Shown here piece by piece: positions 24,375 to 39,300 of a stretch of DNA of 64,000 bases. A program made the position numbers and the translations under genes. Origin of the DNA: Opisthocomus hoazin. Its lineage: Eukaryota; Chordata; Aves; Opisthocomiformes; Opisthocomidae. Every line of letters starts with the position of its first letter. Position 1 is the stretch's first letter. Under the pieces are notes generated by a model, which had not been told where the DNA came from, did not search any database, and saw only the letters and a program-made list of their open reading frames with translations. The stretch lies in contig NC_134414.1 of NCBI RefSeq assembly GCF_030867145.1, positions 75,754,504-75,818,503 on the forward strand, in the 5' to 3' direction.

Positions 24375-27300
24375 ACAGAGGCACATGCCCAAGGACTGAG
24401 ATGAGATGTCAGAGCACACCATCCCCTTCCTGCATCTCACTGTCTATGGAAAGGAGCTGGTTTCAGAACCCAGATGGGAGTCCTACGACATTTAAGACAG
24501 GCAGTCTTCTCTGTGACTGACAGACTGCACCATTAAGACATGCCAGGGTCCCAAACAACAGTAGATGAGGACATTCATGTGGGCATAAAAAAATATTAAT
24601 AAGAATTTAAGTATTACAAAGCCATCAGTATTTTCACTATACTCATCTTTCTCCTTCATCCCACCAAGGCAGAGCTATTAAGTCTTTTATGAGGTTTTGG
24701 GCTCCACTAAAGTTGCCAGCTACTGTATTAAAGTTCAGAGGATGCAAAATGGAGGTGAGAATATCTTGAAGGAAGAGTAATAAGAATTATATCTGCCCTT
24801 TTTGATGTGGCTGGTGTGTATTTGCCTTTGGGTTGCACATCGACAGGTTACTTGGGATGCAGTTTATAAAAGATCTTACCAATGATAGTCATGCTTGACA
24901 GGCCAAGGACAATATTCAAACAACAATTTTAACATCATCACCAAAGCCTTTGTTACTTAAAACCAGATTCCCTTTCTAAAGAAGTTCTGATTTTCTCTGC
25001 TCCATGCCTTGTCCCAAAAGGAAAGCGGCTGCGCCACCATCCCACAAAGGCTGGATACAGCCAGACAGAATTAAAATAATAACAGCTGTTCCGAATGTCA
25101 CGGCGCCACCAGCAGCATCCCCGAGGAGACCACAAAGCCCAACAGAGAGAGGATTGGTGCAGCATATCTGCTGCTCTTATGCAAATAAAAATACTCCATT
25201 GAGTCTCCAGGATCTTCCACTCCCACGTGTGGTCCTGTCCTTGGATGCCAGAGTGTCTTACAGTACAGAGGTGAGAGTGGGTCTAAGCAGGCAAGTATCT
25301 TTAGGCAAGAAACCTATCCAAAGGTTATCCACAAAAGAAAAGCTGAACAAACCAGCCCTCCTGTGTCCAAATAACTTCAAGGCACAGCCAAGATATGCCT
25401 CAGTGAAACCTTCCAAATTTTAAGTCAAGGACCATTAGATCCAAGCAGTCATTGCTTGGTGGAAGAGCAGAGACTAATTCCAGAAGTCCCAGGCCCTTAC
25501 AGCCAACCCTCCCCTCAGAGTGCATGAGAAGCTGACCTCCTCCTGTGCAGTACCCATTCCCATTACTGTGGAAACAGAATGCTACTCAGCACATCATTGT
25601 TGTTCTTATCTAACCTCTTCCCTAAGAATGAGGTTTTTTTACATGATTTCTTAGGAAGAAGCTTCCACAAATCCATGGCATTCTGGAAATCATAACTGGG
25701 AAGCGAAGGACACAGTTCTCATTAATTTACATAAGAAAAAGGAATTGGGATTCTCTGGAAAGTCACTGAAGATAATTCGCTGACAAAGGATATTGTTTGT
25801 AATGACTTCTTACTAAATAGTCTTGTTTGTTCCTTAATGTATATGAATTACTGGAAGCTAATGTCTTACTGACAAAAGAGGGTCATGACATACTGGCAGC
25901 ATGCAGGAGCAGACCTTTAGTTGCAAAAAATTATTTATATTTTTTATAATATCACTATTTAAGAAAATGTCTTATTTTGTCTATAGTTTATGGACTGGAT
26001 TTTTAGAAGAACATTTTCTGTGATAATTCTCTCTTTGTATTTACTATCAGATATGGCTGCAACTTGGAGCTTGCATTCCCTGAAAGTTGAAAATATTATC
26101 CAAAGAAAAACAAGGCTTCGCACGAAACCTAGAACTTTCAAGCTTTTCCTGTGAAAAGGAAATGTCACTCAGCTCCTTTTTTCTAGAATAAAAAACATAC
26201 ATCATTTTTGTTAGTTTTTCTATAGTTGAAGCAGCCGGATGTCCAGACCCCAAGGAGTTCCCTGCTAGAGTTCAGAAATCCTTACGGCACCTAATCCTTA
26301 CACCTTTGAGCATTTGTCAAAGCAGGGAGGGCTATGAACATGAAAACCTTCTCTGGCCCTGTCTCCCAGCAGTTAGTTACGTGAAAACTGGGACAGACTA
26401 TGTCAGCAATTGGGCTTTTTATTGTAGAACTGTATGTATCCAGTTTGGCCAACTGCAAGAAATTTTGGGAATATAGAAAGCTGCCTATGTCTGTAAGCTG
26501 TGGAGACATCAAATGGCACACAGAGTTCCCCTTCAGCACTTATTACCTGAGGTCTCAGGCTTGTTTCTTTCACCATGAAAATACAAACTCAACACAATCT
26601 TTTTTCTCTCCCCTTGCTAACCAGAACTCCTCTGTTTATGGAAAACCTTCTTGCAGCAATCCACATGATTTCCTGCAAGTCTTCTTGGGAGATGAGCTGT
26701 TCCTGGGAGATGATCTGTTCCAGGAACCAAGCTTCTTTCCACATCAATCTAAGAACAAGATATTTCCTCTCATCCATGGTCACCATGCCTACTCCTTCTG
26801 AATAACACAGTCTTGGTGTATCCATTGCTCACCTTTCTGTTCACCCCCAGGTCAAACTCCTCGTTTCTGTAGGATTCCACATGGAAAATAACCTGTATGT
26901 AACTATGGCCTATAGTAATCCCAGGCAGGTCTTCACCAGGGCTACTTCACAGATTTGAGAGATCTTTGTGTACAGCGATTTAGCCTGGCAGGTGCCTATA
27001 AAAAGCAGCTGTTGCTGGGAAGATACAGGAGAAGCCATACCTCATCTGCTTTCCCTATAGGATGCAGATGGTATCATATGGGCAACCCACTACTACACAG
27101 GAGTTCAGTGCTGAATGGTGGAGTCCCTTCACATTAGGCAAACATTTTTCAAAGCCATTTATTCTATGGACTTTTGGTCCACTGATGACTTCTGGATGGC
27201 AGCTCTCGGAGGCACTGGAGCACAAGCTCCCCAAGAGCCTCTATGAGGAGATTAACCCACAGCTAATTAACACCTACACTAAAAATATGAGTCCTCAGCA

Positions 27301-30300
27301 TGGATTCAGTGAGAAATGGAGTTCAGTTCTTGTCTTTTTACCCAAAAATGTTTGATTAGAAACATCTCTGCTCCACCTCATTTCCACAGCCAGCAGCAGA
27401 GCTTGCATGGTCTCCTAGCAGCTTCTGAGGACCTCAGTGCCTGCAAGAGCTACAGGTTTGAAGCACTCCTGATTGTTCTCAGAGTCCATGAACAGAGGCC
27501 AAACTGTTCCTAAAATTTTTTTCTCCGCAGTTAATAGCCTACAGAAGCAAACTTGCTCAAGACCTCCCACATTAGCAGTGAAGACCATGCTCTGAATGGT
27601 ATGACCTGAGCAGGAACATCTCTCTCCCCTTACCACATCACAGCTTCATCACACCCCAGAGCCCGACAGCCATACTAACTACTTGTGGGTCCCAGACACA
27701 CCAGTCCAGGACTGAGGCTGTAGGACAGGACCCAAATGTTGGAAGTTTCATAGTTCCTGTGAAACCAATTGAAATGCAAAAGGCCACTCTGTCAGTCAGT
27801 TCTGTAGCAGAATGATTGCTTTTCAACAGCAGAAAAATTTTCATGGGAAATCTCATGAGATCAGATGTCCTCTAGCTTTATTTGGCTTGGTATTGTTAGA
27901 TATTGATACACACAAAGCACTACTTTTGGAGAATCTGACCAACACATTGAAAGTGATCTGCTTTCACTACCTGGGAAGGACATCTTGGGGTCATTTGGGA
28001 TTTTCTCTGAAAACAGCCTGCTGTTCAGCAGCTGTCAAGACAGCAAACAGATTGTGAGGAGTTGTTAGCAAAAGAACAGAGAACAAACCAGGAAATGTTG
28101 TTATATTGATGCAACATATCCTCGGAGTACTGAGAATAAATGTAAGGTGGCAAGTTTTGGCATATCTAAGCAAAGAAACCTATCATTTTATGCCGAGAGA
28201 TTGTTTCCTGTTCCAAATCCCAGTTTCACTGAAGTGTGAAAGCCCTTTTGGGAAACAGAGTTCCTGGCACAGTCTCTTCTTCGGTGTTTCTTACCAGTCA
28301 CTTAAGTGCCACAGCACTGAGTTTTGCTGAAGCCTCACTGAGTTCACTCACCTGTGATAGACACCAGGGCCCATGGCCATCCTGCTCAGCAGCACATGAG
28401 CTACAGTTCTGGAGCCACACTCTTTCACTATAGGCATTGCCTCGCTGACCATCACTCCACTTTTGTAATTTTTTTTTCAACTGGTCACTCAGTGCTATGT
28501 GAGTGCAACAGGAAATGAAACCTATTCAAATTGCCATTGAAATACGAAGCAAACATTGTTACACAGAGGTAAGCTAGAAGGCTGTAGACACAGTACACAG
28601 CTTGACAGGGCCACCACATCACCTGCATCCTCCATCTGCATTAAAGTGGGAAATTTGGAAAAAAACATGTATATGAAAACAGCTGCACTGTTTGGACACT
28701 TCTGGGCTCTCTGTTTCTAGATAAATCACCCCTCGGTGTCAAAGATAAACTATATTCATCTTCTTTATGTTTACAAAATAGCAATTCCAACAAGCAGGCC
28801 AAAAAAAAGGAAAATTGAAGGACTCTTGGTTTTATTACCTAGTATGGACATGTTAGTATCTGTCAGGGTACAAACACGCCCCCAGTGCAGAAATAAAGAC
28901 AAGTAATAAAAATTATTAAAAATGCAAAGAAGTTCAGTGAATTTATGTCCTGCAAAGACTGACAAATCATGTCATCTAAGGCCTCAGGTACGCTTGATTC
29001 CACGGAGTCAGTGTGCACCGTGTACTGGACTCCCAAGCAAGTGCTAGTCACCTTGCATGGTTCATTTAAATAATTGCATGTGACTGCAAGGTCTCTAGAG
29101 GCTTCTACGTCATGGGAAGAACCCTCCACCCTGCCCACTGAAACTGGGATGCCGTGTGTTGAGGATTATAAATCACGTGGAAAACAGGGAACAGCGAAGA
29201 GTGAATTTGACTCTAGCCATGTGGGGCATGGACATTAAGAAGAAATTTGTATTCTGAGGCTTTGACTCCTCCTAAGTGTTGGGCTCCCTCACATTTGCTT
29301 TCAGCACGTAAAACTGCACTACCAGGTACAAATTGGCCCAGCTACCTCAGAAGCAGCAGAAAGTGTCCTAGGAGGAGCTGAGGGAGCATGTTCTCCTTTA
29401 GGGAAGGACAGGTCACCAGTTCCTTGATGACTGCTCTAACTACAAGGCTAGTGTGAGACTGAAGAACTGAGCGGGGGTGTGCCATGTGTTCAGATTTTTT
29501 GTATCATCAGATCCGTTTCTGCTCCGTTAGCACCTATTCTCAGAAAACAGCCAGCTTACATCATGACTGGGGGTGGAAGTAAGCATTTCCTATTAGTGCT
29601 CTCTACAGTCCATAGGAAGAGTCAAGAGCAGCCAATTTAGGGAGCAGAGCTCTCTCTGAAGGTCTTAGAGGAGAAGGTCACTTTCTGCCACTAACCAGAT
29701 GGGCATATTAAACCATCCCTTTCCCTTTGGGTGGTGTGTGAGTCTAAATTTGGGCAAAGACAGTGCCCATAAGGAGTCACATTTCTAGCTCTGCAGGATC
29801 TCACAGAAGCAATACCACATTCACGCAAATTAATTTATCCTAATTTTCTCAGACAACCAGAAGTTACCTGAATGAGAGTGCTTGTGTGGAGAGCTTTTTC
29901 CACAGACTTTCCTCTTGCTGCTATCACCAAGCTTATTGATACTGTAAAGTCAGTGTAAAGTTTCTGTCAGGTTGGTTTTCTGACCCAGCAAAACTTCAGG
30001 TGTCAGATCTGACCTTTGGGAAGCCACAAAGTTTGCATTTTAAGAGCTCAGCAGAAATGGCAGTCTATCATGCAAAATAAAACCAGAAAATCAGTTTAAT
30101 CTGTCTTGTCTCCAAATCACCAGCAAAAGCACTCTTTTTCTATGAATTCATATGCTAAAGGATGGAAAGACAGTTTAAAATAGTCATAAGTAGAACAGCA
30201 ACTCTGTGGCTGATAAGCCAATGAAGGAAGTATATCTGTAAAGTAATTGCTACATTACATACTCTTTGAAAAATAACTGGGAGATATTAAAGTCCTTGAG

Positions 30301-33300
30301 TTATTATTCTTATTAGAAATATTCTGTTTACTTAGCATTGTCTTTCTGAAGAAAGTTATTATTATGAAGTTTCCAAAAATACTAAATTACACTACAAGAA
30401 TGTGTCTGATGAGAAAAACTAAATCAAAGAAAAATTAATTCTCTGTAAATACTTTAAATCTAGACGGAAATTACAAAAGAAATAGATTGTGGCATGTTTT
30501 CTGGCATATTCATCATGACAGGAGATTACCATATCATCCCAGCATAACAGAACACACCTCAACTACATTTTCAAGGAAGAGCATGAGGAAAGGAGGGACA
30601 CATCTCTGGTCTTCAGATTTCAGAAGAAAATTCCAAATGCACAATTAAGTACTGCAACAAATGTTACTGCAACCTCTCCTAGACAGCATGAAGAGGAATC
30701 AGATTATGTGCAAAAAAAACCCTGAGATCATACACTTCAGTGGGCATACTTCTCAGTTATGTTTCCTTTCAGTTAGTCAGTCAGCTTCCCACCTGTAACC
30801 ATTTTTTTCCCATCAACTTCACCTCTAACTCCTTTCTGGAAACACCATTTGCTAGTAAATATTTCCTGTGTTCCAGCTAAAGTGGAAATGAGTAATTCTG
30901 ATTATCTTTTATTTATGTTGTTGTTGTTGCTCTTTAGAGCTGGAGAACAGCAAGCCTAGCATAGAAATCCTACCACTACCTAACAGCTGCACATCATTAT
31001 TATGTGTTATTCCACCTTTCGTCATAGCTAAAAAACTGGAATTCAAGGAGTTTGTAAATAGTATTTGTCATAACTATTCAGAAGCTCATATTGACTCTAG
31101 GAGAAGTTCAATTCCAAATACACTGGTATAACTGCGTTTATGTCTAGTCTATGCATCTCCCTGCACCATGCCAAAAGAAGCGTCTGTGAGTCAACAGTCA
31201 ACAGAACTCACTGTAGTTCACTGTGCTTGTTTGTACTCGATTATTACTACCTCCTGTTTCTTCTGTTTTGATCACTTGAGTCAAATAAAGTCGGTAAAGA
31301 AGGAGCTAATTTCTTGTCACTGAAGTTTTGGGTAAATTAATGAGAAGGAACAAGCACCCAGAAGTTTCAGTCAAAATTTAATATCCAATAGAAACCAGTA
31401 AATGCATGATCAGCATCAAGGCAAAATATTTATGTTCCAAAGACTAAGGCAAAAGAATAGTGATGACAAAAGAAGTAGAATCTGCTCTAGCAAAATATTT
31501 CCAGGTGGTTTTCACCAACAGAGTCCCTTCAGCTGGTCCATTAAAACTTGAAAAGACAAAGAATAAATTTACTGCAAGAAACAATGGAAACCTCAGATCT
31601 GGAATCATCTATTTGAAGTTGGGGTTACTGAAATCACGGAAAATGACAAATTTTCACAAGAACAAAAAGCAACTGTGGAACCTGTTGAGGCAATGTAATA
31701 AACAATGATAGCAGACTTCATTGACATGAAGGAACAGGCAATGATAGACAAAAGAAATGGATAATGATGAATTTTGGAAAGTCTACAGTTCAGACAAGAT
31801 GATTCCTTCCAAGATTTTCCATTTATGGAATTTAAGCATCAATAAAGGATAGGGAAAAAAAGACATGAAAGAATGCTTGTCAACAGTGGTGGCAGCAAAC
31901 CTTGGTGGAATAGCTCCATTGTTCTAATGCTGTCATAGTTCCAAGTCACAGAAACCTCACAACAGCTGTGCTGGTTTAGACGATCTAGCTCAGTACTGTT
32001 TCTGTAGTAAGGACTATTAGGAAAAGTAATGAGCAAGATCATAGCCAGCATAGACCATAATTGCACCTCACTACTCCCCTAGCCTCCAGTTGCTCTCAGC
32101 ACCAGGAACTTCCTGAGTCTGTTATGTTTTGTCAGTTTTATTCACCTCCTATTGGGCCTCTCCTCCAAGTCTGGTCTCCCAGGAACCCATGTTCCTACTT
32201 CTGCAGTGTCCTCTGACAAGCAGCTGCACAGGGCTGCTATCTCTTTCCTGAAGATCCATCATGTTTTTCTCTTTAATGTGCTGGATGGCCAGCACTGAGA
32301 TTGTGCTGAATCTTGATAAAGGAATCTTGATAAAAATAGAAGAAAAGTTGTGTTGGTTGCAGAAAATACCCTTCATCAGAAGCTGATGTCAGACCATGCT
32401 GCTTACCATGGCATACAACGTTTATCGCTGAACCCCTTGACCAGGGCAACTAAAGTCCATCAGATGCAATGCACACTAAAAATCCTTAAAACCCACACAT
32501 GTGGCCAGAGAAGAGACATTATCTCAGTGTGTTCCTGTCATGGTACTGCAAACTACAGAGGGGGCTCCGCAGGACCATACTCAAGCGCTGGAAACAGTAT
32601 AGCCACAAGAACAGAGACCATCAAACAGCTGCTTAACCCTACCAACACTGTGCTTTAGGAGCAGTGCTTCTCATGGCATCCTAATCATCCACCCTTGCCT
32701 TCCCTGCCTCTCCTGGGCCAGAAAAAAATATGATGTGTTCCTAGATGGCAGGCCGTTCAGAAAACAGATCTGCCTAAGAAATAACAGGCCAAGAGGAACA
32801 ACAAAAGCACAGCTGGTTTGATTCTTGGGCAGGTTTCACAGATAGGCAGCTGTGCTGGCACAACAGAAAGGGCAGCCTCGGAGAGGGTGTGGGCAGAGGG
32901 AGCAGGACAGTCCAAGCCCGTGAGGACAGGGAACAAGCGCCTGTCAGAGCACGCCAGAACAGCAAAAAAGTGTCACAACTCTGCTGATATCCAGCTGCAC
33001 TGGATAGCTGCACCAGCATGGTACCTGCAGACATTTCTCTGGTAACTTCACGTTGCATGAGTGTTTGCCAGCCAAGAATGAACAAAGAACTCTGTTTTCT
33101 TCAGGAGGAAAGTCGGCTGTTTTAATACCTCCCAGGGTCTGTAGTCACCTTAATAAGGAAAGACAGCTCTATTGTTTTTCTGGGGGAGGATGTGGTTAAT
33201 CGCGTTACACAATAACAACAGATCAGCTCAGCATTATTATATCTGACTGGAAATAAGCTCTGCTCTGTGTGGTTCTCAAGGCTTATGGAAGAGTGTTTGG

Positions 33301-36300
33301 GTTCCGATGCTTCACCCTAGGGACTTTATTTCCCACCAACAGCAACAGGCTTTGCAGGAAGTACAAAAACCTCTTTTTCACTCTCAAGAGAGAAAGTCAA
33401 CAGCCTGCCTGAGTCTAAATATGCACAGTAAAAAAATCTCACTGTAAATACACAACTTCATTTGACAACTATTGCTACAGGCAGTGGCAAAATGCCTTGA
33501 AATATTGGGGCAACACAGGCCAAATGCACACAAAACCCAGCAGGTTTCACACGGGTTTTTGTTTGTTGCTAGAGAGGGGGAAAGGAAGCAAAATACTAAA
33601 GAAACTTCAGGGTTCAGACACCAGAATGTTATCCTGATCCCAGGGTTTCAGTGGAGCTCAGATTTCACATCCTGAGTGCTAGAGATAAAAACCCATGTAG
33701 CCTGATTTAGCCATAACCGAGCAGCTGCAAATGCACACAGCTCCCCGCTGACATTTGTGGGCAAGCAGGCAGGAGACCAAAGCACACAGAGAACTCAAAG
33801 CACCCCAAGAACTGCAGGAGTGCTTGTATGACAATCTGTCACTCGCTTTTGTTCAACCACCACCGCGTTCTGCAATTTGCAAGCCCAAAACGCCCCGGGT
33901 AATCTTAGCTAACACCCAGTGAGAACAAAACCCATTAGCCTGCCAGCACAAGGTGTCTGTACAACCAGTGCTGCAGCTCGGTGAGGCCAGATCACGCAAG
34001 AGGAGAGGGGCTAGACCTCTGGTCTAGAGGAAGGGCTCTTTTCTCAGGGCCTGCCTGCTGTTGGCTCCATTCCTTGCCTTGCAGGAGTGCATGAGGAAGC
34101 GCCGAGGAATCAGACCCAAGACACTGCATGAGCAGCCTACGGGATGGTGACAGCACAAAAGTGACGCGGCCACGGCATGGGAACCAAGCTGGCTTGAGCT
34201 GACAGCAATGAGAGGTGCAGCCGGAGCCGACAGCCTTGGGAGGCTGTCCATGCAGGTGCAGCACCAGAGCCAGTGTGGCTTCAGCTTGGATGCCCACCTG
34301 AGCCCTCAGAAATGTCTCCCAAAGCTGGAGCACACTGAGGCAGGGCAGAGGGGGAGAAGGTAGCAGCAACTTACCTGTCTGCCCCGGACTGGGGCAGCTG
34401 CCTGGGCTGCTGTCAAGATACCAGTCAGGTTTTCAGCTGCTCCTTTCACCGCTGTTGGAGACAAAATGCCTGGCTCGGCCAGCTGCTGGCCTGAATCTGC
34501 AGAGCATTTCTTGTGCTCTTCTCCAGCATTTGTTGTTTCTCTTTCTTCCCAGCAGCCCTCGTAAGTAAACTGGGTCCTTTGGCTGTAAGACAGCTCCTGG
34601 CCCGAGGAACGGGTCAGCTGGAGCCACCGCAGCTGGCACGTCTCCCTCCAGCCCTTACAAGGCCCTGGCCAGAGGAACAGGCAGGCTTGCAGCATCTGTA
34701 ACCAAACTTTGTCACATGTCAAAGGCCTCGTTCTCCTCCCCAAGGCATTTAGGACCACCTGCAGGTGGGCACACCTCTGTTATGAAATACAGGTGCAGAT
34801 TTTCAGTGTAGGCCCAAAACAACTGCTTCCACAGCTGCATCCTACACAGTCTGTGAAGTACCTGCTCCCCTCCCCCTCAAAAGTGCTCTGCACTCGCCGC
34901 TCAAAAAGACTTTGCCGACAACAAACCAGGAGCTTTTAGGGGAAGGAAAAATCGGCTCTGCATCTAAGGCAAGGGAAGTTCCGCAGCACTGGGTCTTTTG
35001 AGAGGAAAATGGTGATCCAGGAGGTGGTCTCGCTCAGGAAATCAAAAGAAGATCATCAGGCTGATTGGAGTTATCTTCAAAGACAACAGCCAAGAGCAGT
35101 GAAATATGCCCGTAGCAAGTACATTTGTGGTTAGAGAGAGGTACATACAAAGATAAAACGGCACTTCACATGTCCCACAAGTAGCTCAAATGCTACACGT
35201 GATCTTAATCAGTAATTACATAGGATGCTGCTGCTTTTACTCCTCCTCACCTCCTCTTTTCTTCTCCCCCCAGGGCCAGGCCAGGCCACAACGACTTTAT
35301 AGTGCTGCCAGGTCTAGGTTAAATTGGCTAAATGCTTTTAAAGCATTACAAGGACTATTTTTCCATCAGCCTCTTACTCAGTTGAGATGGTATTTAGCTG
35401 CCAAGGAAGAAGTCATACAGATATTTCTAAAAATGGCATGTTTTCTTTTGCAAAATACGCACTTTGATTTACTGCCTACTGTCATATGACCAAGTCCTCT
35501 CTTTTTATTTCCTGTGAAAGACCATCTCATACTACCCACCAGGACCATACCCTGTAAACGGAAATAACCGCTGTCCTGTCTTATTCACATCGTTGAGAGA
35601 AACATCTGTAGTGCCTCCCTTCTCAAGTGCTCTAGCCCATTTCCAGCTAGGATGTGCTCTAACTCACCAGTGCAGCTCTGTACGAGTAAGGTGGTTGTTT
35701 TCTGTGAGAAGCAGCTGTGTGCCACTGAGTACGAAGTAAGCAAGAGGCAGCCTCTTTTGGTGGGTTTCACAGAAGAGAGAGAGACTGCAGGAGAGAAGAA
35801 ACAAGTGCATGGCCTCACTCCCAGATTCCTGAAGCCCTACCAAGCCCACTGAGCCCCTCTCCCCCATAATGCCCAGACTGCCCCAGGACACCAGTGACTG
35901 CTGATAGACTCCCCACGGCTGGAGCAGAAAAAATTCACCTTTGGCAGCACTGTGTATTTGAGGGCCACACAAAGCATGCCTGGCACTGCTCTTGGACACT
36001 CCAGACATTAGATGACCTTCAAGTATCCTAATATACCACTTTAAGAACTGACATCTGAGTGCTCACTACAAAATCCAACTACTCCTGAGAGCTCCGTGAA
36101 TTCATAATAGCATTGCGAACCACTCTGCCCTAGCCATCCTGTGCTAATTGCTTTAATCACTTTCTGCAAAGTCTCATCTTCACCATTAGTTCTGGAACTT
36201 AGAATCTACATTTTGCCTGAGCCACGGCAGGGCTTTCTGATTTGGCTGCATTTTTAGTTCTATTATTATTATTATCATTATAAAGACAGGCATTAATCCA

Positions 36301-39300
36301 AGTAAAAAAAATTTCTCCACAGAGATTTTGGCAAAGGTTCTAGATAGGCACTGAAATCACCCAATCACTTCCATTTTGCAAAATCTCTTCAACTTAGAAA
36401 TCATATGGCTGTAGATTAAAAAAAAAAAAAGGCTATGTACCAGCAGTGAAAAGAGGGTTTGCTAGGTCCCCTGAGGCCTGGGCACACTGTCCAAGGCAAG
36501 AACTGGGGACTGATCATTTCACCTGGAAGAGACATTGCCTGTAAAATTAGACTCCCAAATCTTCAGAGCCAGAGAGAACTGGCCAGTGCTTCCTGCTCCC
36601 AGGAACGTTGTGATGTTCAGTTTTGTACGGTCTTCATGATGCACCCAATGGCTCCTCTCTGCTGGCAGCCCTGAGGCAATCCTTCTTCAAGGACTCCAGG
36701 ACTACTGACTCTTGCCTACTGTCCATCTGTGGACCAGGGTCCTATAAACACTTCAGCATCCCAGACTTCAAGATTTTCTCACCATGTGACCACTGGATCC
36801 ATTTGTTTCCAGCTCAGTGGTCTAGATAGTTAAATCAGGCAAAAATTCTCCATACTTCACCATATCAAGTGAGCTGTGAGACTCTCAAATGCGTGGGGAG
36901 CACATAGTAACAGTCCTCCAGCCATCACCCGCGGCTGATGTGCTGGAATGCAAATCCCAGATGAAGTGGTCTCCATTCGTAGTCTTTTTCTTATAATAAT
37001 CAATGGGAAGTGTTGCTCAACATAAAGCAGTCAGATCTAACTGACGTATGCTGGAGGCTGGTAAGGAAACACAGCTCTACAGAGGGCAATTCTTCCTCAT
37101 TTCCCGATTAATTCTGAGGCACTAAATTAACAGATGTACAGACTCCAAGGCCAAAAGTCTCATTTTCCACTAAATTCCCTACTAGTTCCTATAAAGGATG
37201 GAGAAAGAACTAAAAATAATAATTACAGTATAATTCAGAATAGCAGTCATCAGAATATCTTCTTTTTTTGAACCCCTCGATTTTTTTGTTTGTTTTTTCA
37301 GTGTTTTGGCTTGGCATTATTAGCAACAGAACTTTGTCGTGATCTTACGCAGAGCGGCTTCTTTTAAAACAGGAGACCTTCACCCCAACCGGCTCTCAAG
37401 CATCACTAGGCAGAGGCATCGCACAGCGCGATGCCGGTGCTGCTCCCCGCTGCGGGGTTTGGGGATCCCCCCAGCCACTTCCTAGGGCAGATGTTATTAC
37501 TCCCTCACCAATCCTCACCCTGGCACCCCAGATCTTTTCCCATCCTTGGTTGTTTACCATCTTTGAAGTGACCCTTTCCTCAAAAATAAGCTAGTTCTTC
37601 TCCTGAATTAAGTACCCAACAAACTATATGGCCCAACCATCCAAAAATGTCAAACACACCAAAGGTAGCAGTTTTTAAAAAGTGACAGCAGACGGTGCTG
37701 GCACATCCTTGGCTCATTTAAATACATACATGTATCAAGCCATTCAGATATAGGCTGAGGAGACATGTTTTTATGAAAAACTTGGCTTTTCTTGCAGAAG
37801 TCGGCATGTGTTCTATTCTCTTCAGTCTCTGAGGAGAATCAAGTCCCATTTACTCTAAAAATATGGGAATCAGAGCCAGATACCAAGCAGAACCAGATGT
37901 CACGACCCAGAAGAGAGCGTACACAGATGGTAAAGGGACATATGGCACACAAGTTCTTTCCCACTGTGAGCGTCCCTGTCAAGATAGCTCTTTAGCTTTT
38001 TCACTATTTCTTCCCACAGGCAATATGTAGGGGAGTTAACTGCCAATTTTTTTTCTGTTTTAAAGGGACAGATGAATCTTATTTTTTGTAACTCCTAAAT
38101 ATCCTGCTTATTCACCATTTCTGAAGTGGGAGAATTTATAACCTCCTTTACCTGTCTGCAACTTCTTTACTCCTACAAAGACGCATTGGCCCTGCCACTT
38201 CTCCTATGCTCCATGTGAAATGATGTGGTTGTGGCACACCTCATCCATAAAGTACAGATCTAGCTGATACAGTCTGAGTGTGCTTCCCTAGGAGTGAGTG
38301 GTAGGGTAAGAGTAGATAGCTCAAATTTCCTTCCAAACCCACCGCTTGTCCAAGTCACCCACCTCCATGGCACAGAAGAAACAGTTACACATATTTGATA
38401 AACACAAAGCAAACGAACAGTACAGGTATTAGAAACCATGTGATCAAAGAGAGAAACAATATCTTCTTAAGGACTTGAGTGTGGCCCTTCCCATCTTTCA
38501 GGGAATCTGTATATACTCACAGTATAAGAATTCAGCAAGAAAGTGCAAAAGATAAAAATCAGCATTAGAGACTGGAGGAGAGATGAGCAGCACTGGGGTG
38601 TGTTACCATGGACAACGCAGAAAAATGAAGCACTCCCCTGATACAAATTGCTGGTGAGACAAGGGAAAGAGGGAACATGGATTTTAATAATTGCCAACAG
38701 AAATAAAGCCCATCAGAGAAAGTGAGTAGTGCAAAAAACAAATCTAATAGGACAGTGCTCAAAATTCCCCTTCCACTATAGCCACTGTTGTGCTGAAAAA
38801 AAAATCAGGGCAAGATCAAATGAGTGGCTGGGGACAAAAAAGAACCAGAAAAATAATTTACACGTATAAGTCACCTGATCTGGAGCAACAATTCAAACCC
38901 AGCCTTCCTGCAGCAGAAAATTCACCTTAATGACTTGGTGAGCTTTCTGCCTTTCTTCAGGGTGAAACACCAACGCCTCATAGTCACCATCATTGCCAAG
39001 CAGAGCTCTAGCTCCAGCTGTAATGCCACTGTGACCCGGGTGCTCTCTTGGAGGAAGTCATGCACGAGCTGAACTTGTTCACTGTGCCCCCTGATACCCA
39101 GCGGACATCAGACTCCTTCTTCCAATTGATTTCAACACGCGAAGCAATCTTAGAGTGAGCTGAGGATGCAAGTGGTTTGTACTACTTTCTAGCTGGCTTT
39201 TAGTGACTAATGTTCAGTTTGTCACAACAAATGCATCAAGCCCTGGCCAATATTATCACATCTTAAAAGAGAACAAGCATATACATCAAGTGGTGTACTC

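Noticed and set aside
26589..26825. A minus-strand frame with repeated ISQE segments, suspected to be retroviral
   Set aside because: The repetition comes from an 18-base tandem duplication (TGGGAGATGAKCTGTTCC); no retroviral motif is present.
28863..29138. A minus-strand frame with a hydrophobic end, looking at first like an Ig plus membrane exon
   Set aside because: It lacks the Ig tryptophan and DSGxYxC motif, and the hydrophobic run is not followed by the LWYR motif of this family.
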